Notes: generated by a model not told the origin, from the sequence alone. A stretch of DNA of 64,000 nt from Avena insularis (GCA_023614405.1 CM042686.1:351176329-351240328), one strand, 5' to 3'; numbered from the stretch's first letter, positions 53,171 through 63,599 are shown. Program-made: numbers and translations.

Positions 53171-53718
53171 ACATATCTGGTTTTTCAGGGAGCTGGTTCT
53201 CCATCCAGTGCACGAGGAAGTCCAGGAGAACTTGCGACTTGATTGCGTCGTGTTTTTCATATGTGATGTCTCGTGGAGACAGTTCGATTCCCCAAAGCGC
53301 GACTCGCCCGTTGGCATCGGGATTGTTGAGGATATGCCCAAGCGGGGCGTCGTTGACTACCACGATTGGGTGTTCTTGGAAGTAGTGGCGCAGTCGTCGG
53401 GTTGTCATGAAGATGCCATATGCCAACTTCTGGTAGTGCGTGTACCGCTACTTTGTTGGCGTGAGTACCTCGTTGAGGTAGTAGACTGGGCGTTGTACCC
53501 CATGGACTTTGTTTTCCTCGGCCCGTTCTACCACGAGCACCGTGCTGACCACCTGGTTGGTGGCGGAGATGTATAGCAGCAGTGGTTCCCTTTCGCGTGG
53601 GGTCACCAGTACTAGCGAGGTGGACAGTAGGCGCTTGAGGTCTTCGAATGCTTCCTGTGCCTCGTTGGTCCACTTGAACTTGTCGGCTTTTTGGAGAAGT
53701 TGGTAGAAGGGCAGTACC
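53171..53718 (-). pseudogene. First RNase H (RT-linked), copy B
   Basis: After the RT deletion point the frame reads KADKFKWTNEAQEAFEDLKR, LVTPREREPLLLYISATNQV, VSTVLVVER and VQRPVYYLNEVLTPTK, the conserved start of the RNase H that follows RT in gypsy Pol (RT_RNaseH_2 type). After TAG at 53448-53450 the same frame continues with RYTHYQKLAYGIFMTTRRLR, HYFQEHPIVVVNDAPLGHIL and GRVALWGIELSPRDITYEKH. In Tat elements this first RNase H is often degenerate, and I cannot identify a full catalytic set in it. The stop is again readable as CAG to TAG. Confidence 0.8.
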
Positions 53719-54335
53719 TTTTTGGTCTTGATTAGTATGTCGTCAACATAGACTTGGATGTTGCGACCAAGTTGGTTCTTGAGGCAAGCCTGCATGCACC
53801 GCTGGTAGGTGGCTCCTGCGTTTTTTAGCCCGAAGGGCATTGTGTTATAGCAGAACACACCGAAGGGCGTTGTAAACGCCGTTTTCTCTTGATCCTCCTC
53901 CTTCATTCGAATCTGATTGTAGCATGAGTAGGCGTCGAGGAAGCAGAGGCGCTCACATCCCCCAGTGGAGTCGATGATCTGGTCGATTCGTGGTAGCGGG
54001 AAGTGGTCCTTTGGGCAGTGCTTATTTAGGGAGGTGAAGTCCACGCACATCCGTAGGATATTCGTGTCCTTTTTTGGTACTAGCACCGTGTTGGTGAGCC
54101 AAGTGCTTTCCTTGATCTCACGTATGAATTTGGCGTCGAGGAGTCTGTTGATCTCCATTCTGACTGCCTTTGCTCTTGGTTCATACAGTCGCCGAATTGT
54201 TTGTTTGACTGGCCTTACGTCTAGGTTGACATTGAGTGCGTGCTCGGCGAATTTCCTAGGAACTCCTGGCATGTCCACTTGACACCATGCGAAGATTTCC
54301 TAGTGCTCACGGAGGAATTCGACGAGCACGAGTTC
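53719..54335 (-). pseudogene. Reverse transcriptase pseudogene with internal deletion, copy B
   Basis: This is the polymerase domain of Pol. In order: FAWCQVDMPGVPRKFAEHAL, the RPVKQTIRRL entry motif, INRLLDAKFIREIKESTWL, VPKKDTNILRMCVDFTSLNK, RIDQIID, the first catalytic Asp in CFLDAYSCYNQI, TPFGVFCYNTMPFGLKNAGA and the YVDD box at 53739-53750 (VYVDDILIKTKK). Directly after KTKK, at about 53717-53722, the sequence jumps to VLPFYQLLQKADKFKW. By general knowledge of the family the stretch normally between these points, roughly 90 codons including the thumb/connection, is missing without loss of frame. In-frame stops upstream (SPA-stop-ELV at about 54336, REH-stop-EIF near 54300) also break the polyprotein. 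The frame is otherwise open from 54278 to 53448. Confidence 0.88.
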
Positions 54336-55139
54336 CTATGCGGGACTCAAGTTGTTGGCGATGAGGGCCGTCTTGGCGAGATCCGATGGGTGGACCTGCA
54401 CTTTGTTCGTGTGCACCGATGAGTCGATGGATAGGTTGGGTGAACTTGGCCAGCTCGAGGGAGGCAGACTGTTGTCTGTCGACTCCTTTAGTCTCGCAAG
54501 TTCTTCCTGCATACCGAAGGACTGGGAAATTCTGTTGAACTCCCTATCACAACTGTCGGACCTTTCGAAGCTCCTGTTGATTCTGATGACGCCATTAGGG
54601 CCTGGCATTTTCATCTATAGATAGGCGTAGTGCGGCACTGCCATGAACCTAGCGAATGCGACACGTCCGAGGATGTAGTGGTACTGTGAGGGCCAGTCGA
54701 CGACTTCAAAGTCGATGCGCTCGCGTCAAAAGTTTTTCAGCGTGCCAAAGATGACGTCGAGGTTGATTTTGCCAAGGGGGTATACGCCCTTGCCTGGGAC
54801 GATGCCGTGGAATGTCGTGTCCGAGGCATCTAGGCAGGTCAGAGGGATCCTCATTGCTCGTAAGGTACTCACGAACATAAGGTTGATGTCGCTTCCGTTG
54901 TCCATGAAGACGCGACTCATGTCAAAACCTCCAGTTTGTGCCTCGAGTATGAGGGGACAGTGGCCTGGACGAGGTACTTGGCGCGGATGGTCGCGCTTGT
55001 CGAAGGTGATGCAGGAGTCGCTTCCACTGAGGTACTCAGTGGTGGATGGTGGCGAGTTTGTCGCCAGATTGACTTGGCGAGTGATGGCATTTTGCACCCG
55101 GTTGGAGGGGTGACCCTTTTGGATCATCATGGTGCCCAT
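54336..55139 (-). pseudogene. Aspartic protease and RT linker, copy B
   Basis: The frame reads MMIQKGHPSNRVQNAITRQV, CITFDKRDHPRQVPRPGH and GGFDMSRVFMDNGSDINLMF. The active-site Asp is at 54900-54902 but the triplet is Asp-Asn-Gly, where copy A and the family have Asp-Gly-Gly, so activity is doubtful. FHGIVPGKGVYPLGKINLDV follows. An unreadable point at about 54725-54740 (TCAAAAGTTTTTCAG on +) breaks the frame before the AVPHYAYL-like segment and KMPGPNGVIRINRSF (about 54614). The linker then contains FNRISQSFGMQEELARLKES and VQVHPSDLAKTALIANNLSP. It is the inverted paralogue of 47584-48340 in copy A. Confidence 0.83.
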
Positions 55140-57576
55140 GGCCCGCGGGTATGGCTCGCCTCCGTGGTGCTGGTCAGGCGCAACTGCATTTGGCCGTGGT
55201 CCGGGCGGTGGTGGAGGAGCTCCATGTGCTACAGCGCTGGCGCTCCATTGGCTGATCGTCGCGATTCATCCGAGCCAGGCCCTCATGGAGTTTGAGGAAC
55301 TCGCGGTAGTCTTTGAGGAGGTGGCTGGATTTCTTTTTGTCATGCTTGTCAATGTAGAAGTGCACGGTGCATGGCCCGGACAGCCTGTCTTCAATGGATG
55401 CGGCTGGCGCCTCATCGCGAGTGCGGCGCTGCCATACTTGCGTGGTTTTCCCGGAGTCGCGGTATCCACTGCTGCGGTAGCCGCTGTTGCGGTTGTCATC
55501 CCGTCTGTCGGTGTAGCCGGCTGCGACCATATTGACGTTGCCGCGATCATTGTAGATGCGCATTCAACGTTTGCTTCGGCGGTCGCGTCTGCGTTCGAGT
55601 TCTGCTTCCTCGTCAGAGTGAACGCGATTCTTCATCGAATCTTCTCCATCAGCTCACCGGTTCGCAATTTCCATCAGGTGGTCTATGGTCTTGGGCTTCG
55701 AGCGGCCCAGCTCCTCCCTGAGCTCTATGCAGCGAACGCCGCCGTTGAATGCGTCGATTGCACGGTCTTCCAAGATATTTTCTGCGGAGTTCTTGATGAT
55801 GGACCACCACTGGATGTACGAGCGTAGTGATTCGCCCGACCTTTGCTGGCAGCACCTCAGCTCTTTGATTGACGCAGGCCTTTTGTAGGTGCCCTTGAAG
55901 TTGCACACAAAACTGTAGACCAGCTCTTACCAACTGCGAATGGATCCGCGTGGGAGGTTGTTGATCCATGCTCGGGCAGTGCCCTATAGCCGTAGCCACA
56001 GGCATTGCATAGCCGTGCTTTTACTCCTGCCGTGGAGCCTGACGGAGGAGATATGGTCATCTAGCCAGATTTTTGGGTCCTGCAGACCATCAAACTTCGG
56101 GTTCTCTAATGGGAACTTAAACCCCTTGGGCATTCGCTTTTTCCTGATGGCCCTGCTGAAGCATCTAGCGCCACAGAGCTCCACATCTTCGTCTTCTGAG
56201 TCGGTCGATCAGGCATGCCGCGCCCTTGATTTGTCGATCTTGCGCTGCGTGAGGTCATCGCGCGCATCGTAGTCGTGGTCGTGTCACCGGTAGCGGCAAC
56301 GTCGAGACAGATCGTGACTATCATCGCTAGATGAAGGCGAGGAGTAGCATTTTGCCAGAGCCTTGCCTTTCTTCGGATCCGGTGTCAGCTCTTTGTCAAG
56401 GACGACATCGATTAACCCCAAGCTTGCGATCGTAGATCGGTGCATGGCAGCTCGAGGGTCTCCAGTTGGCGGCTGGTTGTTGAGGAGGTACATGGTGGCC
56501 GCCGTTACCGTAGCTTGCGGTGTTTTTGGAAGCACGTTGCCACGCGTATCCACTGTCATGGAGCCAAAGTCGAGGACCTTTGCGGCTTCCACACGTTCTT
56601 GTTCAGTGAGTTGAGCCAGCCGAGATCGCGTCTTATTAGCGATGTACTCGGTGCACCTGGAGGAGGATCCTCCGTGGGAGGAGAGCCCAGATCGTCGGAG
56701 GCTCGACTCGTCTGCCGCCTTTTTACGCGCTTCGAGTTGCGCGATTGTTTGCAGTTGGCATTTGTACTCCTCTTTCAGGAGCCAATGGTAACCCATCAGC
56801 AGTTCTTGCGGGGAGCCGAAGGGTAGAGGGTGGCCTCGTAGGGCTTCAAGGCAACGAGCCCACTCGAGGTCGTTGAGCCTGATCATGACGCGTTCACCAG
56901 TTTACTCATTTATCATAGTTGGAGGTTCGACTGTCCCTCCGTTGTTGACGGGGGCGCCGTTAGTGGGGCCGCCATTTGGCGGTGGTCCACCATTGGGTGT
57001 TGGTCCACCGTTGGGTATGCCACCGTTTGGCGGATCAGTTCCATTGCCTCCATTGCCCGGTATGTCGCAATTGGCGGAGGAGTCGCCGGTGTTGATGACA
57101 GCGCACATGAAGTGGTTGGGGAAGCTGCTGCTCCCGCAACTTTTAGATCCGGAGCCGTAGGCTCCATCCTTAGTTGCCAGATGGCCTAGATCGGATTCGC
57201 GACTGCTGTCGCTGGCCGTGCTCTCGACTATTGTCGAGGCATTGAACTCGCTAAGGGTGCCAATTGGCAGAGGAAACCACGATGCTAGAGCAATCAATGG
57301 CATTGTCGGCTGGTCGGGCATGCGAAGCGTGCCCATCTGACCAACTTGGAAGCAGAAGCTCCCGATTGCCAGGCTGATTCCGTCGCCCACAGACTCGAAA
57401 GCCAGGCGAGTGGCCGGCATGTGGATGGTGAAGTCGAACGCACGGAAGAGCTAGCGAATCTCCGCTGTTGCAAAGTTGTAGATCGCAGTTGATGGGGCCG
57501 AAGAAGCCGCAACATCAACACTCCCAATTCCCACAGACGGCGCCAATTGACGAGGGTTTAACTCATCAATGCCCAT
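55140..57576 (-). pseudogene. gag pseudogene, copy B
   Basis: The frame opens at ATG 57576-57574 inside the LTR and runs over the LTR end and primer site (MGIDELNPRQLAPSVGIGSV), as in copy A. A long Gly/Pro/Asn-rich stretch (NGGPTPNGGPPPNGG) lies at about 56930-57070. The Retrotrans_gag region runs from about 56180 (ELCGARCFSRAIRKKRMPKG) through KIWLDDHISSVRL, WINNLPRGSIRSW, FKGTYKRPASIKE, GESLRSYIQWWSIIKN and AIDAFNGGVR to KPKTIDHLMEIANR (55657). The zinc-knuckle-like part (CTVHFYIDKHDKKKSSHLLK) is at about 55350-55400. Stops: 57451-57453, 56902-56904, 56284-56286, about 56210, 55927-55929 and 55654-55656, with further damage towards 55200. It corresponds to 45108-47583 of copy A in reverse. 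Confidence 0.87.
57530..57545 (-). other. Primer-binding site, copy B
   Basis: On the - strand TGGCGCCGTCTGTGGG follows the LTR end (CGTCA) after a two-base AT spacer. It is the intact form of the site that is mutated in copy A. It confirms that 57548-58037 is a 5' LTR and that element B reads leftwards. Confidence 0.85.
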
Positions 57577-58037
57577 TGTTATGGACTTGGGTTTTGGAGA
57601 AGGAGGGAGCGCTAGAAGCATCAATCTGCTAGCAAACAAGCACACAGGAGACTCGAATATTTACCTAGGTTCAGGCCTCATAGAGGTCCCTACTCCAGCT
57701 TGTCTGCTCGTGGAATTAACAGAGAAATCGAAGATTACAATGGTACGTAGATGCAATCTGGTGAGGGTTGTGGAAACTAGGGTTGCGCGTGTCCTCCTCG
57801 CCGCCCCCTCCTAGACTTTATATAGATAGGCTAGGTCTCGGGTAGGAGGTCGAGTCAGTTACAGGTTAGGGTTTTCCCCTTTGAACTTTCTATCTTTAGC
57901 TTCTTCTTGTTTCTCAAGGAATCAAGAGTCCGTAGGCTACTCGAGTTCTCTATTTGGGCCTTAGCGACACCATGGGCTTCCGCTGTATTCAGGCTGTATA
58001 TATCAAGCTCGAGTACCTATAGGGTATACCCATGTCA
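57548..58037 (-). repeat. 5' LTR of gypsy copy B
   Basis: A 490-bp LTR with ends TGACATGGG ... CCTCGTCA on the - strand. It is the same length as the LTR of copy C (60373-60862); a hand comparison gives about 38 mismatches and no obvious indel (about 8 percent). The right flank is GCAGG (58038-58042), at the satellite phase ATGCAGG|TGTTATATATT. Confidence 0.92.
57817..57825 (-). promoter_or_regulatory. TATA box of LTR B
   Basis: TATATAAAG on the - strand, about 215 bp into the LTR, placed as expected for the U3/R boundary. The gag frame ATG at 57576 lies about 240 bases downstream, so it would be inside the transcript. Confidence 0.6.
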
Positions 58038-60372
58038 GCAGGTGTTATATATTCTCAAAACCACACCTTCTTTATGATCCACATTACCACACACACACTC
58101 CAGTTGGGTGTGGTGATACAACTGCTTCTGTCACATGGGTTCACCATCCCCATGTGGCAGTTATATATTCAAGGGGATCTTTGGGATTTTTGACCACCAT
58201 GGTTTGACACAAATGGAGTGTCTAGAGATCAATGCATGTGTTATATATTCTCAAAACCACACCTTCTTTTTTATCCACATGACCACACACACACACTTCA
58301 TCTCGGTGTGCTGATGCAACTGCTTCTGTCACACAGGTTCACCATCCCCTTGTGGCAGTTGCATATTCCAGGGGCTCATTGGACTTTCTGAACACCATGG
58401 TTTGACACAAATCGTGTCTCTAGAGATCAATTCATGTGTTATATATTCTCAAAACGACACCTTCTTCATGATCCACATGACCACACACACACTTCAGTTG
58501 GGTGTGGTGATGCAATTGCTTTTGTCACACTGCTTCACCATCCCCATGTGGCAGTTTCATATTCCTGGGACTCTATGGGCTTTCTTACAACCATGGTTTG
58601 ACACAAATGGGGTCTCTAGAGATCAATACATGTTTTATATATTCTCAAAACCACACCTTCTTTATGATCTACATGACCACATACATACTCTAGTTGGGAG
58701 TGGTGATGCAACTGCATGTGTCACATGGGTTCACCACCCCATGTGGCAGTTGCATATTCCAAGGGCTCTTTGAGCTTTCTGACCACCATGGTTTGACACA
58801 AATGGAGTCTTTGGAGATCAATGCATGTGTTATATATTCTCAAAACCATACCTTATTTATGATCCACATGACCACACACACACTCCAGTTGGGAGTGATG
58901 ATGCAACTGCTTCTGTCACACTGGTTCACCATCATGTGGCAGTTTCATATTCTAGGGGCTCTTTGGTATTTCTGACCACCATGGTTTGACACAAATGGAG
59001 TCTCTAGAGATCAATGCATGTGTTATATATTCTCAAAACCACATCTTCTTTATGATCCACATGACCACACACACACCAGTTGGGTGTGGTGATGCAACTG
59101 CTTCTGTCACACTGGTTCAGCATCCCATGTGACAGTTGCATATTCCAGGGGCTCTTTGGGCTTTTTGACCACCATGGTTTGACACAAATGGAGTCACTAC
59201 AGATAAATTCATGTGTTACATATTCTCAAACCCACACCTTCTTTATGATCCACATGACCACACACACATTCCAGTTGGGTATGGTCATGCAACTGCTTCT
59301 GTCATACTGGTTCATGATCCCCATGTGGTAGTTGCATATTCCAGGAGCTGTTTGGGCTTTCTGAACACCATGGTTTGACACAAAGGGGTCTCTACAATTC
59401 AATGCAGGTGTTATATATTCTCAAAACCACACCTTCTTTATAATCCACATTACCACACACACAATCCAGTTGGGTGTGGTGATACAACTGCTTCCGTCAC
59501 ATGGGTTCACCATCCCCATGTGGCAGTTGCATATTCCAGGGGTTCTTTGGGCTTTGTGACCACCATGGTTTGACAAAAATGGAGTCTCTAGAGATCAATG
59601 CATGTGTTATATATTCTCAAAACCATGATCCACATGACCACACACACACTTCAGCTGGGTGTGGTGATGCAACTTCTTCTGTCACACTGGTTCATGATCA
59701 CCATGTGGTAGTTGCATATTATAGGGGCTCTTTGGGCTTTCTGAACACCATGGTTTGACACAAAGGAGCCTCTAGGGATCAATACAGGTGTTATATATTA
59801 TCAAAACCACACCTTCTTTATGATCCACATTACCACACACACAATCTAGTTGGGTGTGGTGATGCAACTTCTGTCACACGGTTTCACCATCCCCATGTGG
59901 TAGTTGCATATTCAAGGGGCTCTTTGGGCTTTCTGAACACCATGGTTTGACACAAATGGAGTCTCTAGAGATCAATGCTGGTGTTATATAGTCTGAAACC
60001 ACACATTCTTTATGATCCACATGACCATACACACACTACAGTTTGGTATGGTGATGCAACTGGTTATGGCATACGGGTTCACCATCCCCATGTGGTAGTT
60101 GCATATTCCAGGGGATCTTTGGGCTTTCTGACCACCATGGTCTGACACAAATGGAGTCTCTAGAGATCAATGCATGTGTTATATATTCTCAAAACCACAC
60201 CTTCTTTATGATTCACATGAACACACACACACTCCAGTTGGGTGTGGTGATGCCACTGCTTCTATCACTTGGGTTCACCATCCGCATGTGGAAGTTGCAT
60301 ATTCCAGGGGCTCTTTGGGCTTTCTGACCACCATGGTTTGGTATAAATGGAGTCTCTAGAGATCAATGCAGG
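58038..60372. repeat. Satellite block 3 between copies B and C
   Basis: About 12 monomers (2335 bp), same orientation as blocks 1 and 2 but more diverged, with variants such as CACATTACCACACAC and CATGATCACCATGTGG and a shortened monomer near 59625 (AAAACCATGATCC lacks the ACACCTTCTTT part). It begins GCAGGTGTTATATATT and ends GATCAATGCAGG, so both edges lie at exactly the same monomer phase. Confidence 0.95.
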
Positions 60373-60862
60373 TGACGAGGGTTTAACTCATCAATGCCCA
60401 TTGTTATGGACTTGGGTTTTGGAGAAGGAGGGATCTCTAGAAGCATCAATCGGCTAGCAAACAAGCGCGCAGGGGACTCGAAGATTTATCCAGGTTCAGG
60501 CCTCGTAGAGGTCCCTACTCCTGCTTGTGTTCTCGTGGAATTAACAGAGAAATCGAAGATTACAATGGGGCACAGATGCAATCTAGTGAGGGTTGCGTAA
60601 ACTAGGGTTACACGTGTCCTCCTCGCCGCCCCCGCCTAGCCTTTATATAGATAGGCTAGGTCTCGGGTAGAAGGTCGAGTCGGTTACAGGTTAGGGTTTT
60701 CCCCTTTGCACTTTCTATCTTTAGCTTCTTCTTGTTTCTCAAGCAATCAAGAGTCCGTAGGCTACTTGAGTTCTCTATTTGTGCCTTGGTGACACCGTGG
60801 GCTTCCGCTGTATTCAGGCCGTATATACCAAGATCAAGTACCTGTAGGGTATACCCATGTCA
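60373..60862 (-). repeat. 3' LTR of gypsy copy C
   Basis: A 490-bp LTR homologous to that of copy B. It is identified as the 3' LTR of a - strand element because a polypurine tract, not a primer site, adjoins its inner (right) edge. The left flank is GCAGG (60368-60372), the same five bases in the same monomer phase as the right flank of copy B. The rest of copy C extends beyond the window. Confidence 0.92.
60641..60649 (-). promoter_or_regulatory. TATA box of LTR C
   Basis: TATATAAAG on the - strand at the position homologous to the TATA box of LTR B. In a 3' LTR it would drive transcription leftwards, out of the element and into satellite block 3. Confidence 0.55.
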
Positions 60863-60876
60863 GTAGCCCCCGAGTG
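60863..60876 (-). other. Polypurine tract, copy C
   Basis: CACTCGGGGGCTAC on the - strand sits directly against the LTR start TGACATGGG. This purine-rich type of tract next to a 3' LTR is common in grass gypsy elements and is the plus-strand primer site. Related cores recur at 61441, 61663, 51217 and 52681 (+ strand AGCCCCCGAG or close). Confidence 0.8.
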
Positions 60877-62165
60877 TCCAGTGGAATCATAGATTCGACT
60901 GGGGACTTTATGAAGTCTTTCGAATGCATGAATGAGTATATTTTCGACTGCTCCATTTGTGGCATTGGGATTGTTGATATGCATGCCTGATTTAACCGAT
61001 GTATCGGTACCAGTTAACTACCTTCGGGTAAAACAACGTAATCTACTCGAACTCGAGTCCCCGAACTCGAATTCCGAAAAGTGTTTGTGTAGTTCGACTC
61101 AAGCCACGGAGGTCTTACAGGAGTCGAATTCCAGTATATGGGTGTGAGCACTCGATGCGTCTGTCAAGGCATGTTCATCGCACCTGTTGGTACGGATATA
61201 TTTCTGGTAGTGCGCAGTAAATGTGTTGCCGGGCCTTATTCAGGTCTTATCTTCACGCTGCAAGCGCGGCATCCGAATTTTGTCATCACGGAGATGATTC
61301 GGGTGACCCATAAGACGCAGTCTCTTTGTAGGGAAACATCATGAGGCGTTGTTGCCATAAGCTTCGAGTGTGGATGTTATCGACACACAATTTGATGTAC
61401 AAATAATCATAGGGTGCGCGACCAGCGCTCCCTATGGGAGTAGCCCCCGAGTGCCTGGTTGAGTCGAAGACTCAGGCAGGGACTAAAGAACTTTTGCGAC
61501 TGCTGTCGTCTTTTGTTTGCTTGTTTCAGTTGAATTTATTGCCAGCGCATGTCCATAATCGAATCGTGGATTCGAGTGGTTGGGTATGCTTTGAATGTCC
61601 ATATTCCTGCAGAAGAGAAAAAGAAAAATCATAGGGTGCGTGACTAGCGCTCCGTATGGGAGTAGCCCTTGAGTGCTTGGTGGAGTCGAAGACTCGAGCA
61701 AGGACTAAAGTAGTCGTACTGCTCAATCCTTGATGACATCAGTGCTAACGATATGATGACCTCAGTTACCCGCGTGAGCGGGTTTGACGGGACATGACGA
61801 GCGGTGGGTCCCATTTTCTGACTCTGACTTGACCGGGCGTGCGTAATCTTTGTTTAACCGGTGACTCCTCGATTTCCTCGCATAATGGGGGTAATGGGGT
61901 ACGGTTCATGCTTCGGGTCCTCCACGTGTCGATCAAGATGAACGCCATGTGTTTGATAGGTTTTTCCTGGCCGTTGGATTGCATCTTCCAGGGGGTTAAG
62001 TAGCAGTGCTGCGATGGTAATTTTTCATATCTGCTCTATTCTCTGCCTTTGCCTCCGTCGCCATTCCTGCTACTCCTCTGCTCCTTTGTGTTCATCTTTC
62101 TCGCAGCGCTGGACCAGCTCCACGTATTCCCTAGTTACTTCCTCCGGTCACACCACCACCGTAAG
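60877..62165. other. 3' noncoding region of copy C
   Basis: About 1.3 kb between the polypurine tract and the antisense gene. It holds a duplicated block with a stem-loop (listed separately) and several GTCGAAGACTC-type or GAGTCGAA-type short motifs. From about 62050 the + strand becomes CT-rich (CTTTGCCTCCGTCGCCATTC) and may be promoter or leader of the antisense gene. No credible long coding frame was found; the 60-110 codon open frames on either strand here do not match anything I recognise. Confidence 0.65.
61405..61711. repeat. Duplicated block with conserved stem-loop and polypurine-like core
   Basis: About 85 bp at 61405-61490 (AATCATAGGGTGCG ... GAGTAGCCCCCGAGTGCCTG ... GGGACTAAAG) is repeated at 61627-61711. 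Each copy holds an inverted repeat: 61408-61419 CATAGGGTGCGC pairs with 61425-61436 GCGCTCCCTATG around GACCA (one mismatch). In the second copy 61630-61641 pairs with 61647-61658 around GACTA. Each stem-loop is followed by a polypurine-tract-like core. Confidence 0.75.
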
Positions 62166-63183
62166 ATGGGAAGAAGAAAGGAGGTGCCGCGGCTGCTTCC
62201 GCCGACACCACTATTGCTGCCAAGAAGAAGGGCGGCTCCTCCGCTGCGGGCACCAGCACCGCCATCGCCGGAAAGAAGAAGGGCGCGGGCACTCGGGTCA
62301 CCAATGGCGCGTGGTGTGCGTCTGTGATCAAGTCTTCTGAGCTCCGTCTCCTTCGCCAAGACGGAGTTCTATCTTCCGGAGTGGCTGACGCGCGTGTCCC
62401 CGGTGGTGAGGTAATCCCTTCTCCTCCTGCCGATTTTTGGGTGATGTTCCTAGCGTTCATCATCCGCGGTCTCTCGTTGCCCCTGCATCCTCTCTTCAGG
62501 GGACTTCTCTGTTTCTATGGGCTCCAGCTGCATCAGCTGTCCCCCAACTCCATCCTCCATGTAGCTTGCTACATTAAACTTTGCGAGTGCTGGCTCGGAA
62601 TCGAGCCGCACTTCGGTCTTTTCGAATCTCTCTTCAAGCTGAAGCGCCAGTCCAAGTCTGGCACCATAGTCTACGATGTAGGCGGCTGCGGTATCCACAT
62701 CGACTCCTCCGCCACGTACTTCGACATCAAACTTATGGCGTCCGTCCAAGGGTGGAGGGACAAGCGGTTCTACATCCGTGACCAAAAGGCCGACGGAGAC
62801 CACTTCGGGCTCGCGCCCTTCGATCCCGCGACACCATGCAAGAGGAGGCGCTCCTGGAAGAACGCAGTTATGCCCGTCGAGTCCGCAGAGACAGATGTGT
62901 TGTACGAGCGCGTCTGTGACCTCGAGAGCCGCATGGGTAAAGAAGAGGGAGGCTGCGCCATCATTCGCATGTGGCTGCGCCGCCACGTCCAGCCCCTACA
63001 GGCTAGAGTCCACCCTATGTTCCAGTGGGCTGGCGTGGACGATGTCACTCGCGTATCTGCCGATGGCATTTCTGCGAGTGAGGTAGATAAGAGGTGCGAT
63101 TGCTCACCAAGTACGATGCCAAGGATGTGCTCCCAAGTGAACCAGTCGTGCCTCCCATCGATACTGCTAATCCTCCTCCTGAG

Positions 63184-63264
63184 GTACGGTTGTGCTATGA
63201 AGTAGCTTTACTTGTCGAATGCGTCTCTTTTCTTGACTTGTACAAACTTGTTTGTTGTATGCAG
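63184..63264 (+). other. Intron 1 of the antisense gene, copy C
   Basis: The donor GAG|GTACGG and the acceptor TGTATGCAG|GATTGG flank 81 bp. The intron interrupts a Pro-rich stretch (NPPPE) in phase 0. The reading continues as DWSVSPCMPPLPEGVIPR in the next exon, which matches the first exon piece retained in copy B at 48711. Confidence 0.65.
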
Positions 63265-63599
63265 GATTGGAGTGTGTCACCCTGTATGCCCCCTCTTCCT
63301 GAGGGGGTTATTCCTCGTGAAGCCTTGGAAGAGGACGAGTCGGAGTGGATCGTCCCATCTGATGTGGAGGAGGAATACCTAGAGTCGAGTAGTCCAGACA
63401 CTCGCAAGCGTTCACGTAGCGAGGATTCGGATGCATCATCTCCTTCGAATCCGGAAGGTGTAGCTGTTGGTGCAGAGTCGCTGATACCTGCCGTTCCTGT
63501 GAGTGTTGTGGCGCCATCTTCCCGCAAGAAGATGCGGCTGCTGAAGGAGTAGTCATCAGAGTCGGGGGATCAAACCTTCGATTTTGACAAATTTGATTG

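Larger units (their letters stand above)
44651..58037. mobile_element. Two fused Tat-type Ty3/gypsy remnants, tail to tail (copies A and B)
   Basis: The segment starts TGACATGGGTATACCC and ends with its inverse GGGTATACCCATGTCA. Left arm 44651-48701 is copy A on the + strand (LTR, PBS, gag, protease, N-terminal RT). From 48711 to 58037 lies copy B on the - strand, read right to left: LTR, PBS, gag, protease, RT, RNase H, second RNase H, integrase, then an antisense gene on the + strand. The A arm is an inverted paralogue of about 54.0-58.04 kb of B, so the whole is an imperfect palindrome with about 4-kb arms and a 5.3-kb centre. Neither inner 3' LTR survives. The outer flanks TGACC (44646-44650) and GCAGG (58038-58042) do not match, so this is not one insertion. 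Tat affiliation follows from the extra archaeal-type RNase H and the antisense PF04195 gene. Confidence 0.88.

Noticed and set aside
44651..58037. A single complete retrotransposon with two LTRs
   Set aside because: The two LTRs are inverted, gag occurs twice in opposite orientation, flanks differ, and RT of the left half is cut at 48701.
62131..63069. Long - strand open frames over the antisense gene of copy C
   Set aside because: The + strand has the PF04195 motifs and splice signals; the - strand frames carry no recognisable motif.
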